Assembly (NCBI GenBank): GCA_963708575.1
Contig: CAVPTB010000007.1
Location: 744,001 to 808,000 of the forward strand
Direction: 5' to 3'
Origin: DASVWZ01 sp963708575
GTDB lineage: Bacteria; Acidobacteriota; Terriglobia; Terriglobales; Acidobacteriaceae
DNA length: 64,000 bases
Shown: piece by piece, positions 8,808 through 17,661 of the stretch
How the letters are laid out: every line of letters starts with the position of its first letter
Numbering within the stretch: position 1 is the stretch's first letter
Notes under the pieces: model-generated
Database searches by the model: none
What the model saw: only the letters and a program-made list of their open reading frames with translations
Told to the model about the DNA's origin: nothing
Program-made: the position numbers and the translations under genes

Positions 8808-10961
8808 ATGGCACGCAATACTCTCGACAACTCGGCCTACTATATTAATCGCGAGCTTTCCTGGTTGGCATTCAACTGGAGAGTTCTGGAAGAAGCGGTA
8901 GATTCTTCGAACCCGATTCTGGAACGGGTGAAGTTTTTGTCGATCACGGCGAGCAATCTCGATGAATTTTTCGAGGTACGCGTCGCGGGACTGGTACAGC
9001 AGATTGAAGACGGGTACACCGAGGCTGGTCCGGATGGTCTGACGCTCTTGCAGGAGCGAGATCAGCTATCGAAAGAAACCCACGAGTTTGTCAAAGAGCA
9101 GTATCAGTGCTGGAACGAGCAACTACGTCCGCTGCTGGCGCAAAGTGGCATTCGGGTGCTGGGAATCAACGACCTCGATTCTAAGCAGCGAGCTTTCGTG
9201 GAAGAGTATTGCGAGAAGGAACTCGATCTTCTGCTGACCCCGGTGACGGTGGATCCAGCGCATCCCTTTCCGCGAGTGATCAATAAAGCTCTGTGCGTAG
9301 CTTTTCTCTTGCGGCGGAGACGGCGCTCGTCGATGACCTATACGGGCGTGGTGACAGTGCCGCGGGCATTGCCCAGGCTAGTAAGGCTGCCGGCAGAAGG
9401 CACGGTCGATTTCATTTTCCTGGCGGACCTGGTGACTCATCATGCGTCTCGCATGTATCACGGGTACGACATTGTGTCGTCAGCGGCATTTCGGGTGACC
9501 CGCAACAGCAATCTTTACCTGGCGGAAGAAGAATCAAGAAGCCTGCTGGAATCAGTGCGTACGGAGCTGCACAACCGGCGCAAGGGCGATGCGGTGCGGT
9601 TGGAGATTGACACGGAAGCCGATCCGGAGATCGTGGAGCGGCTGAGGACGAACTTCGAGATCGAGCCGTGGCAGGTGTTTCCGGTAAACGGGCCGGTGAA
9701 TTTGTCGCGTCTGTTCAATATCTACGATCAGACGGAACACCCGGAGTTGAAGTTCAAGCCATTCTTACCGCGCGAATTACGGCTGACGGGGAAGTCCTTG
9801 GATCTGTTCGAGGAGCTGCGGCGGCACGATATTATGCTGCACCATCCGTTTGACTCGTACGATGCGGTGGTGTCGTTTATCGAGTCGGCGGCGGAAGATC
9901 CACGAGTGGTTTCGATGAAGCAGACGCTGTACCGGACGAACGAGCACTCGTTGATCGTGCCTTCGTTGATGTCGGCGGCGGAGAAAAAGGAAGTCACGGC
10001 GGTGGTCGAGCTGAAGGCACGATTCGACGAAGCGCCGAACATCCGCTGGGCGCGGGAACTGGAAGATGCGGGCGTCCAGGTATTTCACGGGTTGGTCGGT
10101 TTGAAGACGCACTGCAAGCTGTCGTTGCTGGTGCGGCAGGATCCGGATGGAGTGACGCGGCGTTACGCACATCTGGGGACGGGTAATTACAATGCGACGA
10201 CGGCGAGGATTTACACCGATCTCAGCCTGTTGACAGCCGATCCGGAAATCACGGGCGCAGTGCATGATGTTTTCAGCTTTCTGACGGCGTACGCCGAGCA
10301 CCCCAATTACGATCCGCTGCTGGTGGCGCCGCTGGATTTGGCCGAACATTGTCTGGCTCTGATTGCGCGCGAGGCGGAGCATGCGCGCCACGGGCGTCCG
10401 GCTCACATCATCGCCAAGATGAATGCGCTGCTGGACAAGAACATCATTACGGCTTTGTATCGAGCTTCCCAGGCGGGAGTGAAGATCGATCTGATCGTGC
10501 GGGGCATCTGCGCGTTAAGGCCGGGCATCCGAGGAGTGAGCGATCATATACGAGTACGTAGCATCGTGGGACGATTCCTGGAGCACAGCCGCATCTATCA
10601 TTTCGCGAATGGCGGCAACGAAGAAATCTATCTGGGAAGCGCGGACTGGATGCCGCGAAATCTGTATGAGCGTGTGGAAGTGCTATTCCCCGTGAAGGAT
10701 GAGTTGCTGCGGGAACGCATCCGACAGGAAATTCTGGAAACGTATCTGGCGGACAATCTAAAGGCGCGGATTCTGCAAAAAGATGGCACGTACGTGCGAG
10801 CGTGGAAGGCGCAGGGAAAGCGCCGGGCTCCGACGGGCACGAAGGCGTTCAATTCGCAGGATTTTCTGATCGCGATGGCGGAAGGAAAACAATCCCTCGA
10901 TGCGATTCCGTCGGTGCCGGCGACGCGGACGAGGAGAAGTACGGTGGGAAAGGAACGATAG
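8808..10961 (+). CDS. ppk: Polyphosphate kinase 1
   Basis: Makes long-chain polyphosphate reversibly from ATP through a phosphohistidine. The four-domain PPK1 layout is present: the N-terminal helical domain begins at YYINRELSWLAFNWRVLEEA, the head domain follows, and two phospholipase-D-like catalytic domains end the protein. HLGTGNYNATTARIYTDLS contains the autophosphorylated His, and the second conserved His is in SRIYHFANGG. SADWMPRN marks the C-terminal domain. Length is 717 aa from the ATG at 8808; a GTG at 8799 adds three residues and neither has a strong ribosome site. sixA follows after 6 bp. With ppx and the CHAD gene next door, this is the core of a polyphosphate cluster. Confidence 0.95.
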   Translation: MARNTLDNSAYYINRELSWLAFNWRVLEEAVDSSNPILERVKFLSITASNLDEFFEVRVAGLVQQIEDGYTEAGPDGLTLLQERDQLSKETHEFVKEQYQCWNEQLRPLLAQSGIRVLGINDLDSKQRAFVEEYCEKELDLLLTPVTVDPAHPFPRVINKALCVAFLLRRRRRSSMTYTGVVTVPRALPRLVRLPAEGTVDFIFLADLVTHHASRMYHGYDIVSSAAFRVTRNSNLYLAEEESRSLLESVRTELHNRRKGDAVRLEIDTEADPEIVERLRTNFEIEPWQVFPVNGPVNLSRLFNIYDQTEHPELKFKPFLPRELRLTGKSLDLFEELRRHDIMLHHPFDSYDAVVSFIESAAEDPRVVSMKQTLYRTNEHSLIVPSLMSAAEKKEVTAVVELKARFDEAPNIRWARELEDAGVQVFHGLVGLKTHCKLSLLVRQDPDGVTRRYAHLGTGNYNATTARIYTDLSLLTADPEITGAVHDVFSFLTAYAEHPNYDPLLVAPLDLAEHCLALIAREAEHARHGRPAHIIAKMNALLDKNIITALYRASQAGVKIDLIVRGICALRPGIRGVSDHIRVRSIVGRFLEHSRIYHFANGGNEEIYLGSADWMPRNLYERVEVLFPVKDELLRERIRQEILETYLADNLKARILQKDGTYVRAWKAQGKRRAPTGTKAFNSQDFLIAMAEGKQSLDAIPSVPATRTRRSTVGKER

Positions 10962-10967
10962 CCTGAA

Positions 10968-11498
10968 ATGATTATTTATTTTCTTCGTCATGCGAATGCG
11001 GGAGAGCGGTTGAGCAATCCCAAGCGGGATGAAAAGCGCGCGTTGGATAGAGACGGCATCGAGCAGTGCGGGCTGGTGGGACGAGCTCTGGTGGGGCTGG
11101 ACGCCGCGGTGGATGTGATTGTTTCGAGCCCACTGAAGCGGGCGACGCAGACTGCGTCATTGGTCGGGAATGAGCTGGGGTACGAAGGGAAACTGCAGTT
11201 GGAAGATGGGCTGAAACCGGGCGCGTCGTTTGCGGATTTCCGCAAGATGCTGGAGAAGTATGCCAAGCAGGACGCGATCATGGTGGTCGGGCACAATCCG
11301 AATCTGAGTGAATTTCTTGGCAGAATTATCAGTGAAGCGGGTTGCGACGCGGGAGTTGAGTTGAAAAAAGGCGGCGTCGCCAGAGTGGAGATCGGACGAG
11401 GTGGGGCGGTGCTGCAGTGGTACGTGACTCCTAAGGTCCTGAGACTGCTTTATAGTGCGGCCGCGGACAGCTCGCGGCCCAAAACTTCCCGGAAATAG
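10968..11498 (+). CDS. sixA: SixA-type phosphohistidine phosphatase
   Basis: Histidine phosphatase superfamily (branch 1) enzyme that removes phosphate from phosphohistidine proteins. The N-terminal FLRHANAG is the RHG catalytic motif, SSPLKRATQTA is the second conserved block, and VVGHNPNLSEF carries the proton-donor-side His. Length 176 aa, close to E. coli SixA (161). It starts 6 bp after ppk, so the two are almost surely co-transcribed. Its last 49 bases overlap the 3' end of ppx on the other strand. The real substrate here is not known; the neighbourhood suggests a role near polyphosphate or phosphate signalling. Confidence 0.85.
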   Translation: MIIYFLRHANAGERLSNPKRDEKRALDRDGIEQCGLVGRALVGLDAAVDVIVSSPLKRATQTASLVGNELGYEGKLQLEDGLKPGASFADFRKMLEKYAKQDAIMVVGHNPNLSEFLGRIISEAGCDAGVELKKGGVARVEIGRGGAVLQWYVTPKVLRLLYSAAADSSRPKTSRK

Positions 11499-12979
11499 TT
11501 CTTTTCTTTTTCCACAGCCCACAGTTCAAGGTCGACGCTGTTTCGCGGTTTCTTGATGAGCGTGAAGCGGACCTCGCCGTCGTGTATGCGAACGCGCGAG
11601 GATTGCACCGCGCCACTTCTGCCGAGGTTGAGGGCGCGAGCCAGGCGAAGAATCAGAGAGGCTCGCGGCACAAGTTCCTGGTCAACAGGCGGCAAGAGTT
11701 TGATCGGGCCGTCGGTGGGGGTGGGACGCGACTTGCCGAGGTAACGGGCGATTGCGGCGATGACTCTTCGTTGCTCGGGGGTATAGCCCAGGATCTCGGA
11801 GTGGGAAATGATGTAATAAGCGTGGCGATGACGGCCGTTGCGATTCACGTAGTCTCCGACTTCGTAGAGCATGGCGGCGGCGGAGAGCCACTCTTCGTAT
11901 TCCGAAGGAAGATGATGAACGGAACGCAAGGCCTTGAACAGCTGCATGGCGGACTCGCGGACGCGCAACGCATGGGGCATTTCGACGCGATAATGACCGA
12001 CGGCGGCACGGATGGAGTCCCAGCGTTCGGATTGGATCTGCCGTCCGGAGCGGGTGCTGTGGTCGTACTCGGCAGCCATTTGGGCGAGTAGACCGTCGCG
12101 AAGGCCGAGAGGGCTGTAGCGGAATCCGAGTAGCTGGCATCGTTCCAAAAGTGCCGTATAGACTGCCGCTCCGGCGACGATGATCTCCGCCCGGCGGGGA
12201 CCGACACCAGAGAGCTTTCTTCGCTCTTCCAGCGAAAGCCGGGTGAGAAGCTTGGCTACGCCTTTCATTTGGCTCCGCGAAACCGAGGCGCTGCGCGATC
12301 CTTTGGTTTTGTAAACACCGTGCGAGACCGCAGCGAGCGATTCGGCGGTTCCCGACGTGGCAATGACGATCTTGGGACGAGCGCGTTTGATGCGGTCGGC
12401 GGTTCGCTCGATTTCGCGGGAGATGAATCCGCGGAGTTGCTGCATCTCGGCCTTGCGCGGCGGATCGTGATGGAGAAATTCGTTGGTCAACCGCACGGCA
12501 CCGAGAGGGAGACTGACGGTGCTGCGAATGCGGCCTTCGCTGGAAATCGTGAGTTCGCAGCTGCCGCCGCCCAGATCCATCATGAGGACGGGAGAGGCGG
12601 CGACGCGGATGCTGGAGGTGAGCCCCAGGTGAATCAGGCGTGCTTCTTCGACTCCGGAGATGATGGCAACTTCCCATCCAGTGGAAGAGCGGACCCATTC
12701 CAAAAAGGCGTGAGAGTTGCGGGCGTCGCGAAGGGCGCTGGTGGCGACGACCCGGACGGGATCGGCTCCGGCGCGCTGCACGGCGCGGTGAAAACGGCGG
12801 AGCACCTTGACGGTGCTGGCGATGGCCTCGGGAGAGAGGAAGCCGCTGCGAAATACGGATTCTCCAAGACGTGTGACTTCGCGGTCTTCGTGGATTTCGG
12901 TGAGGCGATGTTTGGATAGTCGAGCGATCTTGAGGCGGACAGAGTTAGATCCAATATCAACGGCGGCGAAAGTCGGCAT
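11450..12979 (-). CDS. ppx: Ppx/GppA family exopolyphosphatase
   Basis: Breaks phosphate off polyphosphate ends and/or hydrolyses pppGpp. The actin-like ATPase fold begins with FAAVDIGSNSVRLKIAR (phosphate-1 loop). MMDLGGGSCELTI is the phosphate-2 loop, and IVATSGTAESLAAV is typical of the family. The C-terminal third (about residues 320-500) is an HD-like helical domain (LYEVGDYVNRNGRHRHAYYIISH), so this is the long Ppx/GppA form (509 aa). The 3' end overlaps sixA by 49 bp in opposite orientation. The start at 12979 lacks a strong ribosome site. Which of the two activities dominates cannot be told from the sequence. Confidence 0.9.
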   Translation of the reverse strand: MPTFAAVDIGSNSVRLKIARLSKHRLTEIHEDREVTRLGESVFRSGFLSPEAIASTVKVLRRFHRAVQRAGADPVRVVATSALRDARNSHAFLEWVRSSTGWEVAIISGVEEARLIHLGLTSSIRVAASPVLMMDLGGGSCELTISSEGRIRSTVSLPLGAVRLTNEFLHHDPPRKAEMQQLRGFISREIERTADRIKRARPKIVIATSGTAESLAAVSHGVYKTKGSRSASVSRSQMKGVAKLLTRLSLEERRKLSGVGPRRAEIIVAGAAVYTALLERCQLLGFRYSPLGLRDGLLAQMAAEYDHSTRSGRQIQSERWDSIRAAVGHYRVEMPHALRVRESAMQLFKALRSVHHLPSEYEEWLSAAAMLYEVGDYVNRNGRHRHAYYIISHSEILGYTPEQRRVIAAIARYLGKSRPTPTDGPIKLLPPVDQELVPRASLILRLARALNLGRSGAVQSSRVRIHDGEVRFTLIKKPRNSVDLELWAVEKEKNYFREVLGRELSAAAL

Positions 12980-13096
12980 GGGATTTGGGAAGTAGTTTAC
13001 TCCGGGAGACGAGGGTTCCCTATAGTGCGACGAGTTTTGCTATGGCGAGAAAAGGCAACTGCTACCACTGATATGCACGAAGTGACGGCATAGGGG

Positions 13097-13130
13097 CTCA
13101 CCACAGGGGACACAGAGGTTCACAGAGGGT
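13097..13130. repeat. Intergenic CACCACA-type repeat, copy D (best preserved)
   Basis: CTCACCACAGGGGACACAGA continues as GGTTCACAGAGGG, giving three roughly 9-12-base units of CACAGRGG. It abuts the stop codon of the CHAD gene. Related, weaker copies lie at 1881, 3541 and 8257. Confidence 0.5.
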
Positions 13131-13975
13131 CATGCGGCGGAGGCGGCCTGGGTGTGATGTCGGCTTACGGGTTTTCGCTCGGGGGCGGGAACTACGGCAA
13201 CGGGTTTCGCGAGCTGGGTGCGGGTTTCGGAAACGACGTCGAGGGCTTGGCGGTACTTCGCGCGAGTCACATTTTGCAGCATGGCTACCAGAGCCGAGTT
13301 GCGGGCGCCTCCGAGCAGAGCCTCAGCTTTCTGAGTCATCTTCAGCCAATCGTGCCAATCTCCGATAACGTCCTGGAGGGATTTCAGGTTGTCGATCAGA
13401 TGCTTCGTCTCTGGGTTCTCGGGGTCAAGTTCCGCAATGTAGCGAGCTCGTTTGCCGACGATTCTGTACTGGTGGAGCGACTTTTCGGTAAGCGGGGCAC
13501 GATCTCTGCCGAGCTGGGCAAGAAGATTGAGGGCCAGAGCCAATGGGTTCGCTTCTTTTGCAAGATCGAGCTGGGCGGCAGCCCGTTTGAGTCGCTGGCG
13601 GACTTCTTTTTTCGTTTTGCGATCACAAGCGTCAGCCAATCTGTTTTCGCTCTTGGCCCGTTCATGGACAAGAGACTCGATAAATTGAGTTTTGTCGCCA
13701 TTTCCACCCGAGATCTTGAGCGTGCCTAGAGTAGAGATCTGGACGTCGAGGTCGCGAACTTTACCGGCTTTTTTTCGCAGGCGGGCGAGAAGTTTGAGCA
13801 GCTTGCGAGTGTTGCCGGCGGGCTTTTGCGGGACTTCTTCCAATAGAACTTCCACCCGGCGGCAAGTAGTGCGAAACTTGTGCACGTTCGTCGGCGCAGT
13901 CTTGGGTTTCAGCTTCGCGAGCTGGCGTTGCAGTTTTGAAAAAGAAGCGCGACTTTTCTTGAGGTCAATCGGCAT
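13130..13975 (-). CDS. CHAD-domain protein
   Basis: The CHAD domain is an alpha-helical bundle rich in conserved His, Arg and Lys that binds polyphosphate and is often encoded beside ppk/ppx. Here NVHKFRTTCRRVEVLLEEV and LHQYRIVGKRARYIAEL are the two repeated VHxxRxxxRRxR-like signatures, separated by KVRDLDVQ. The chain is 281 aa, strongly basic, and ends in a Pro/Ala-rich tail with no second domain. There is no signal peptide or membrane segment, so it is expected in the cytoplasm, perhaps on polyphosphate granules. It lies upstream of ppx on the same strand, about 150 bp away, and is divergent from pstC. Confidence 0.85.
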   Translation of the reverse strand: MPIDLKKSRASFSKLQRQLAKLKPKTAPTNVHKFRTTCRRVEVLLEEVPQKPAGNTRKLLKLLARLRKKAGKVRDLDVQISTLGTLKISGGNGDKTQFIESLVHERAKSENRLADACDRKTKKEVRQRLKRAAAQLDLAKEANPLALALNLLAQLGRDRAPLTEKSLHQYRIVGKRARYIAELDPENPETKHLIDNLKSLQDVIGDWHDWLKMTQKAEALLGGARNSALVAMLQNVTRAKYRQALDVVSETRTQLAKPVAVVPAPERKPVSRHHTQAASAA

Positions 13976-14099
13976 GGCTTCACAAAATCAGGGGAAAAAT
14001 ACAAGGTCACGACAAAAAACGCAACGAGGGAATCAGGACTTCATTTCTCATATCTTGCCCTTGCAAGGCTCGATAGGCGATTCGCCGCGGATGGCTATT

Positions 14100-14131
14100 T
14101 TAACACTCCTTTAACACGATCCTGCTAGTCT
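14100..14131 (+). promoter_or_regulatory. Pho-box-like direct repeats and -10 of pstCAB-phoU
   Basis: TTAACA occurs at 14100-14105 and 14111-14116, an 11-base period. This matches the TTAACA-type PhoP boxes of Bacillus and resembles cyanobacterial Pho boxes. After 9 bases comes a TGC-extended -10-like TAGTCT (14126-14131), only 7 bases before the pstC ATG at 14139, so the transcript may be leaderless. Repeat period and gap to the -10 are the same as at pstS. Confidence 0.6.
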
Positions 14132-14138
14132 TCGAACG

Positions 14139-15173
14139 ATGGCTAACCCTGTCCTAGGAGCGCCGCGCGTGGACGGACCGCAACCTGTTGGAAAGCCAGA
14201 GGTTGTACCAAATACGGCAGTACATTCCAAGCCGCTTATCAATGCGGGAAACAGCCACGTGGCGGACCAGATTTTCCACTATGCGATGTTGGCGTGTGGT
14301 CTCTGCGTGCTGGTGCTGGTCGGCGTCATTATCTATGAGCTGGTGAGCCGGTCCAGCCTTTCCTGGCATGCTTTCGGCCTGAAGTTCTTCTTTAACAGCG
14401 ATTGGGACCCGGTCAACGAAAAGTTCGGCGCACTGCCGTTCGTGTTTGGCACGGTGGTGTCGTCGATCCTGGCGCTTGTTTTGGCGGTGCCGTTAGCGTT
14501 GGGGGTGGCGATCTTCATCACCGAGATGTGCCCACGGCAATTGAAGGGGATTTTGGCTTTTGTTACCGAGTTGCTGGCGGCGATTCCAAGCGTTATTTAT
14601 GGGCTGTGGGCGATCTTTGTACTGGTTCCGTTGCTGCGGCTGTATGTAGAGCCAGTTTTGATGAGGACGCTGGGCTGGACCGGATTGTTTGAAGGGCCTC
14701 CGTATGGCATTGGGATGCTGGCGGCTGGAATCATTCTGGCGATCATGGTCGTGCCGATTGTCTCGTCGATCACCCGAGAGGTAATGACGGCCGTGCCGCA
14801 GCAGCAGCGAGAAGCGGTTCTGGCGTTAGGTGCGACGCGCTGGGAGATGATCCGTACGGGTGTTTTGCGGAATGCGCGTGCGGGCATTGTGGGAGGAGTG
14901 ATACTAGGTCTGGGGCGCGCCCTGGGTGAGACCATGGCGGTCACCATGGTGATTGGGAACCGTCCGGAGATCGCGAAGTCTTTGCTAGCGCCCGGTTACA
15001 CGATGGCAAGCGTGATCGCGAATGAATTCAGCGAGGCGACATCGGATACTTATTTGAGCGCGCTGGTGGAAGTGGGACTGGCGCTGTTTATCGTGACCAT
15101 CGTCGTGAATATTTTTGCCCAGCTTCTGGTGTGGAGTGTGACCCGCGGCATGCCTGCGAGGACAAATGCCTGA
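14139..15173 (+). CDS. pstC: Phosphate ABC transporter permease PstC
   Basis: Inner-membrane subunit of the PstSCAB phosphate importer. About six membrane segments are visible after a roughly 45-residue hydrophilic N-terminus. The cytoplasmic EAA loop REAVLALGATRWEMIRTGVLRNARAGIVGG contacts PstB, and ELLAAIPSVIYGLWAIF is the family signature. Length 344 aa, slightly long because of the N-terminal extension. The ATG at 14139 has no Shine-Dalgarno site but lies just after a -10-like element. The 3' end overlaps pstA by 8 bp, indicating translational coupling in a pstC-pstA-pstB-phoU operon. Confidence 0.94.
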   Translation: MANPVLGAPRVDGPQPVGKPEVVPNTAVHSKPLINAGNSHVADQIFHYAMLACGLCVLVLVGVIIYELVSRSSLSWHAFGLKFFFNSDWDPVNEKFGALPFVFGTVVSSILALVLAVPLALGVAIFITEMCPRQLKGILAFVTELLAAIPSVIYGLWAIFVLVPLLRLYVEPVLMRTLGWTGLFEGPPYGIGMLAAGIILAIMVVPIVSSITREVMTAVPQQQREAVLALGATRWEMIRTGVLRNARAGIVGGVILGLGRALGETMAVTMVIGNRPEIAKSLLAPGYTMASVIANEFSEATSDTYLSALVEVGLALFIVTIVVNIFAQLLVWSVTRGMPARTNA

Positions 15174-16050
15174 GATCGGAGTTTCTCCGGGCTTTACCAA
15201 CGCGCCAGTGAGTTTGTATCGACGCTCGATGAACCTGGTGATGACGTCAGCGGCCGCGCTGGCAGTTTTTCTGGTGTTGCTGCCTTTGGGAGCGATTTTC
15301 GCTTATCTCATTTACAAGGGAATTGGAGCGCTGAATTGGGCGTTCCTTACGCAGACTCCGAAGCCGGTTGGTGAGGCGGGCGGCGGCATGGCGAATGCGA
15401 TTGCGGGAACCGGGCTTATTCTGGCGATCGCGAGTTCGATGGGAGTGCCGATTGGGATTGGCGCGGGAATTTACTTGTCGGAGTACGGGCGCGGGCGGTT
15501 GGGAGACCTGATCCGGTTTACGGCTGACGTATTGAACGGCGTGCCGTCAATCGTGGTCGGCATTGTGGCTTACTCCATCGTAGTGCTGACGCAGGGACAT
15601 TTTTCCGCGCTGGCTGGCGGAGTAGCGCTGGCGATCATGATGATCCCTACCATCACGCGGACGACGGAAGAAATGCTGTTGCTGGTGCCGAATGCGGTAC
15701 GGGAAGCGGCGTATGGTTTGGGAGTTTCGAAGTGGCGGACGACGCTCTCGATTACTTTGCGAACCGCAACGTCGGGTGTAATTACGGGAGTGATGCTGGC
15801 TTTTGCGCGCGTGGCGGGCGAGACGGCGCCGCTGCTGTTTACGGCGTTTGGAAACCAGTACTGGAACTGGAAGGTCAATCAGCCGACTGCTGCCTTATCC
15901 TTGCAGGTGTTTACGTATGCGATTTCGCCGTTTGACGAGTGGCATCGACAGGCGTGGGCAGGGGCGCTGATTCTGATCATTCTCATTGTGGCGGCGGTGA
16001 GTGCGGTGCGCCTGGCGGCCAGCCGGGGTATGCTCAAGGGAGCAAACTGA
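15166..16050 (+). CDS. pstA: Phosphate ABC transporter permease PstA
   Basis: Second membrane subunit of the phosphate importer. Six hydrophobic segments, the family signature DVLNGVPSIVVGIVAY, and the EAA loop beginning REAAYGLGVSKWRTTLSITL are clear. The length, 294 aa, is standard. Translation starts inside the end of pstC (8-bp overlap) and pstB begins 3 bp after its stop. Pairs with PstC to form the channel. Confidence 0.94.
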   Translation: MPEIGVSPGFTNAPVSLYRRSMNLVMTSAAALAVFLVLLPLGAIFAYLIYKGIGALNWAFLTQTPKPVGEAGGGMANAIAGTGLILAIASSMGVPIGIGAGIYLSEYGRGRLGDLIRFTADVLNGVPSIVVGIVAYSIVVLTQGHFSALAGGVALAIMMIPTITRTTEEMLLLVPNAVREAAYGLGVSKWRTTLSITLRTATSGVITGVMLAFARVAGETAPLLFTAFGNQYWNWKVNQPTAALSLQVFTYAISPFDEWHRQAWAGALILIILIVAAVSAVRLAASRGMLKGAN

Positions 16051-16053
16051 GTT

Positions 16054-16812
16054 ATGGGAGTAGGAATCAAGGTCGAGAACCTGAATGCCTGGTTCGGCAA
16101 GACGCAGGCGCTCCATGACATCAACATGGACGTGCCGGCGAATCGTGCAACGGCAGTGATTGGACCGTCAGGCTGCGGGAAATCGACTTTTGTGCGTTGC
16201 CTGAACCGGATGCACGAAACGGTCACCGATGCGCGAGCCACGGGCAAAGTAGCGATCGGGGATCTGGACGTCTACAACGGAACGGCGGCGGTACAGATAC
16301 GGCGGCGGATCGGGATGGTGTTTCAGAAGCCGAATCCGTTTCCGACCATGTCGATTTATGACAACGTAGCCGCCGGGTTGAAGCTGAATGGGTTCAACGA
16401 CCGTCGGCGGTTGGATGAGATCGTGGAGCGCACGCTGAAGCTTTCGGCGCTTTGGGACGAGGTGAAAGACACGTTGCGGAAGAAGTCAGGCGCGAGTCTT
16501 TCGGGCGGGCAACAACAGAGGCTATGCATTGCGCGGGCGCTGGCGGTGGAACCGGAAGTGTTGCTGATGGACGAGCCCTGCTCGGCGCTGGATCCGATCT
16601 CGACGGGGAAAATTGAGGAACTGATTTTCCAGCTCAAAGAGAAGTTCACGATCGTGATTGTGACGCATAATATGCAGCAGGCGTCGCGTGTGGCGGAGTT
16701 CACAGGGTTTTTCCTGTTGGGAAAGTTGATCGAATTCGACAGGACTGAGAAGATCTTTACGACTCCGTCCGACAAGCGGACAGAGGACTACATTACAGGC
16801 AGGTTTGGATAA
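16054..16812 (+). CDS. pstB: Phosphate ABC transporter ATP-binding protein PstB
   Basis: ATPase that drives phosphate import. Walker A is GPSGCGKST, the Q-loop is in GMVFQKPNPFP (the PstB-specific form), the ABC signature is LSGGQQQRLCIARALA and Walker B is LLMDEPCSALDP, followed by the switch His in VTHNMQQA. Length 252 aa, normal. The stop TAA shares its last base with the ATG of phoU. All catalytic residues are present. Confidence 0.96.
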   Translation: MGVGIKVENLNAWFGKTQALHDINMDVPANRATAVIGPSGCGKSTFVRCLNRMHETVTDARATGKVAIGDLDVYNGTAAVQIRRRIGMVFQKPNPFPTMSIYDNVAAGLKLNGFNDRRRLDEIVERTLKLSALWDEVKDTLRKKSGASLSGGQQQRLCIARALAVEPEVLLMDEPCSALDPISTGKIEELIFQLKEKFTIVIVTHNMQQASRVAEFTGFFLLGKLIEFDRTEKIFTTPSDKRTEDYITGRFG

Positions 16813-17507
16813 TGCGCACCCGCTTTCAACAAGGACTGGACGACCTCCGCGCGCGATTGCTGCGCATGGGGGGTCTGGCCGAACAGGCGGTAGATCGCGC
16901 CTGCCAGGCGTACATCGACCGGGATCTGACTCGCTGCCAAATGGTCTTGGAAGGCGAATCGCAGATCAATGTGACGGAGCGTCAGATCGATGAGTTGGCG
17001 TTCGATCTTCTGGCCATGCAGCAGCCGATGGCGGTGGATCTGCGGTTCATTCTGGCGGTAACCAAAATCAATTCTGACCTGGAGCGCGTCGGCGACCAGG
17101 CGGTGAACATTGCCGAGCGCGTCATGGACATGGTGGAGTTGCCCAAGGTCGATTTGCCCGTGGACATTGCAAGAATGGCGGCGGCGGTTTCGGCCATGGT
17201 GCGGCGCGCTTTGGAATCGTTCATTGAAGGGAAGGCCGAACTGGCACAGGCGGTGCTCGAGATGGATAGCGTGGTGGACCGCATGAAGGACGAGGCGTTC
17301 ATCACCTTGGTGAAAGAGATGAACGAGCGTCCGGAAGTGACCCGGCAGGCCCTGGATGCGCTCCTAATTGCGCGAAACCTGGAGCGGGTTGCGGACCATG
17401 CAACCAACGTTGCCGAAGACGTGATCTTCTGGGTACGAGGCGCGGATGTGCGGCACAACGTGTCGGCGGAGCCGCCGCTGCCACAGGAAATTACGGACAC
17501 TCACTGA
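16812..17507 (+). CDS. phoU: Phosphate signalling regulator PhoU
   Basis: Couples the Pst transporter to the PhoR-type sensor kinase and keeps the Pho regulon off when phosphate is plentiful. Two PhoU helical-bundle repeats are visible, each with the conserved acidic metal-binding pattern: residues around INSDLERVGDQAVNIAER and around IARNLERVADHATNVAED. Length 231 aa, typical. It overlaps pstB by one base and is the last gene before a strong terminator. No phoR-phoB pair lies inside the window; the truncated kinase at the far end cannot be assigned. Confidence 0.95.
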   Translation: MRTRFQQGLDDLRARLLRMGGLAEQAVDRACQAYIDRDLTRCQMVLEGESQINVTERQIDELAFDLLAMQQPMAVDLRFILAVTKINSDLERVGDQAVNIAERVMDMVELPKVDLPVDIARMAAAVSAMVRRALESFIEGKAELAQAVLEMDSVVDRMKDEAFITLVKEMNERPEVTRQALDALLIARNLERVADHATNVAEDVIFWVRGADVRHNVSAEPPLPQEITDTH

Positions 17508-17554
17508 TTGTGACTGAGTGATAGTTGGATTCCTGGGGTTGTCGTTAGAAATCG

Positions 17555-17589
17555 AACGGGAGCAGCGCTTCAAAGCTGCTCCCGTTTTC
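17555..17589 (+). terminator. Terminator of pstCAB-phoU
   Basis: AACGGGAGCAGC (17555-17566) pairs perfectly with GCTGCTCCCGTT (17575-17586) across an 8-base loop, ending in a short T-rich tail (TTTTCT). Confidence 0.82.
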
Positions 17590-17661
17590 TATTGAATGGT
17601 GCGACACTACAGCCAGAGCTGGGCTTAATACAGTAAGCTTCATACGGAATAGGAGAGCCTC

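Noticed and set aside
11682..12698. 338-codon frame overlapping ppx on the same strand
   Set aside because: Arg/Ser/Pro-rich shifted reading of ppx without any domain.
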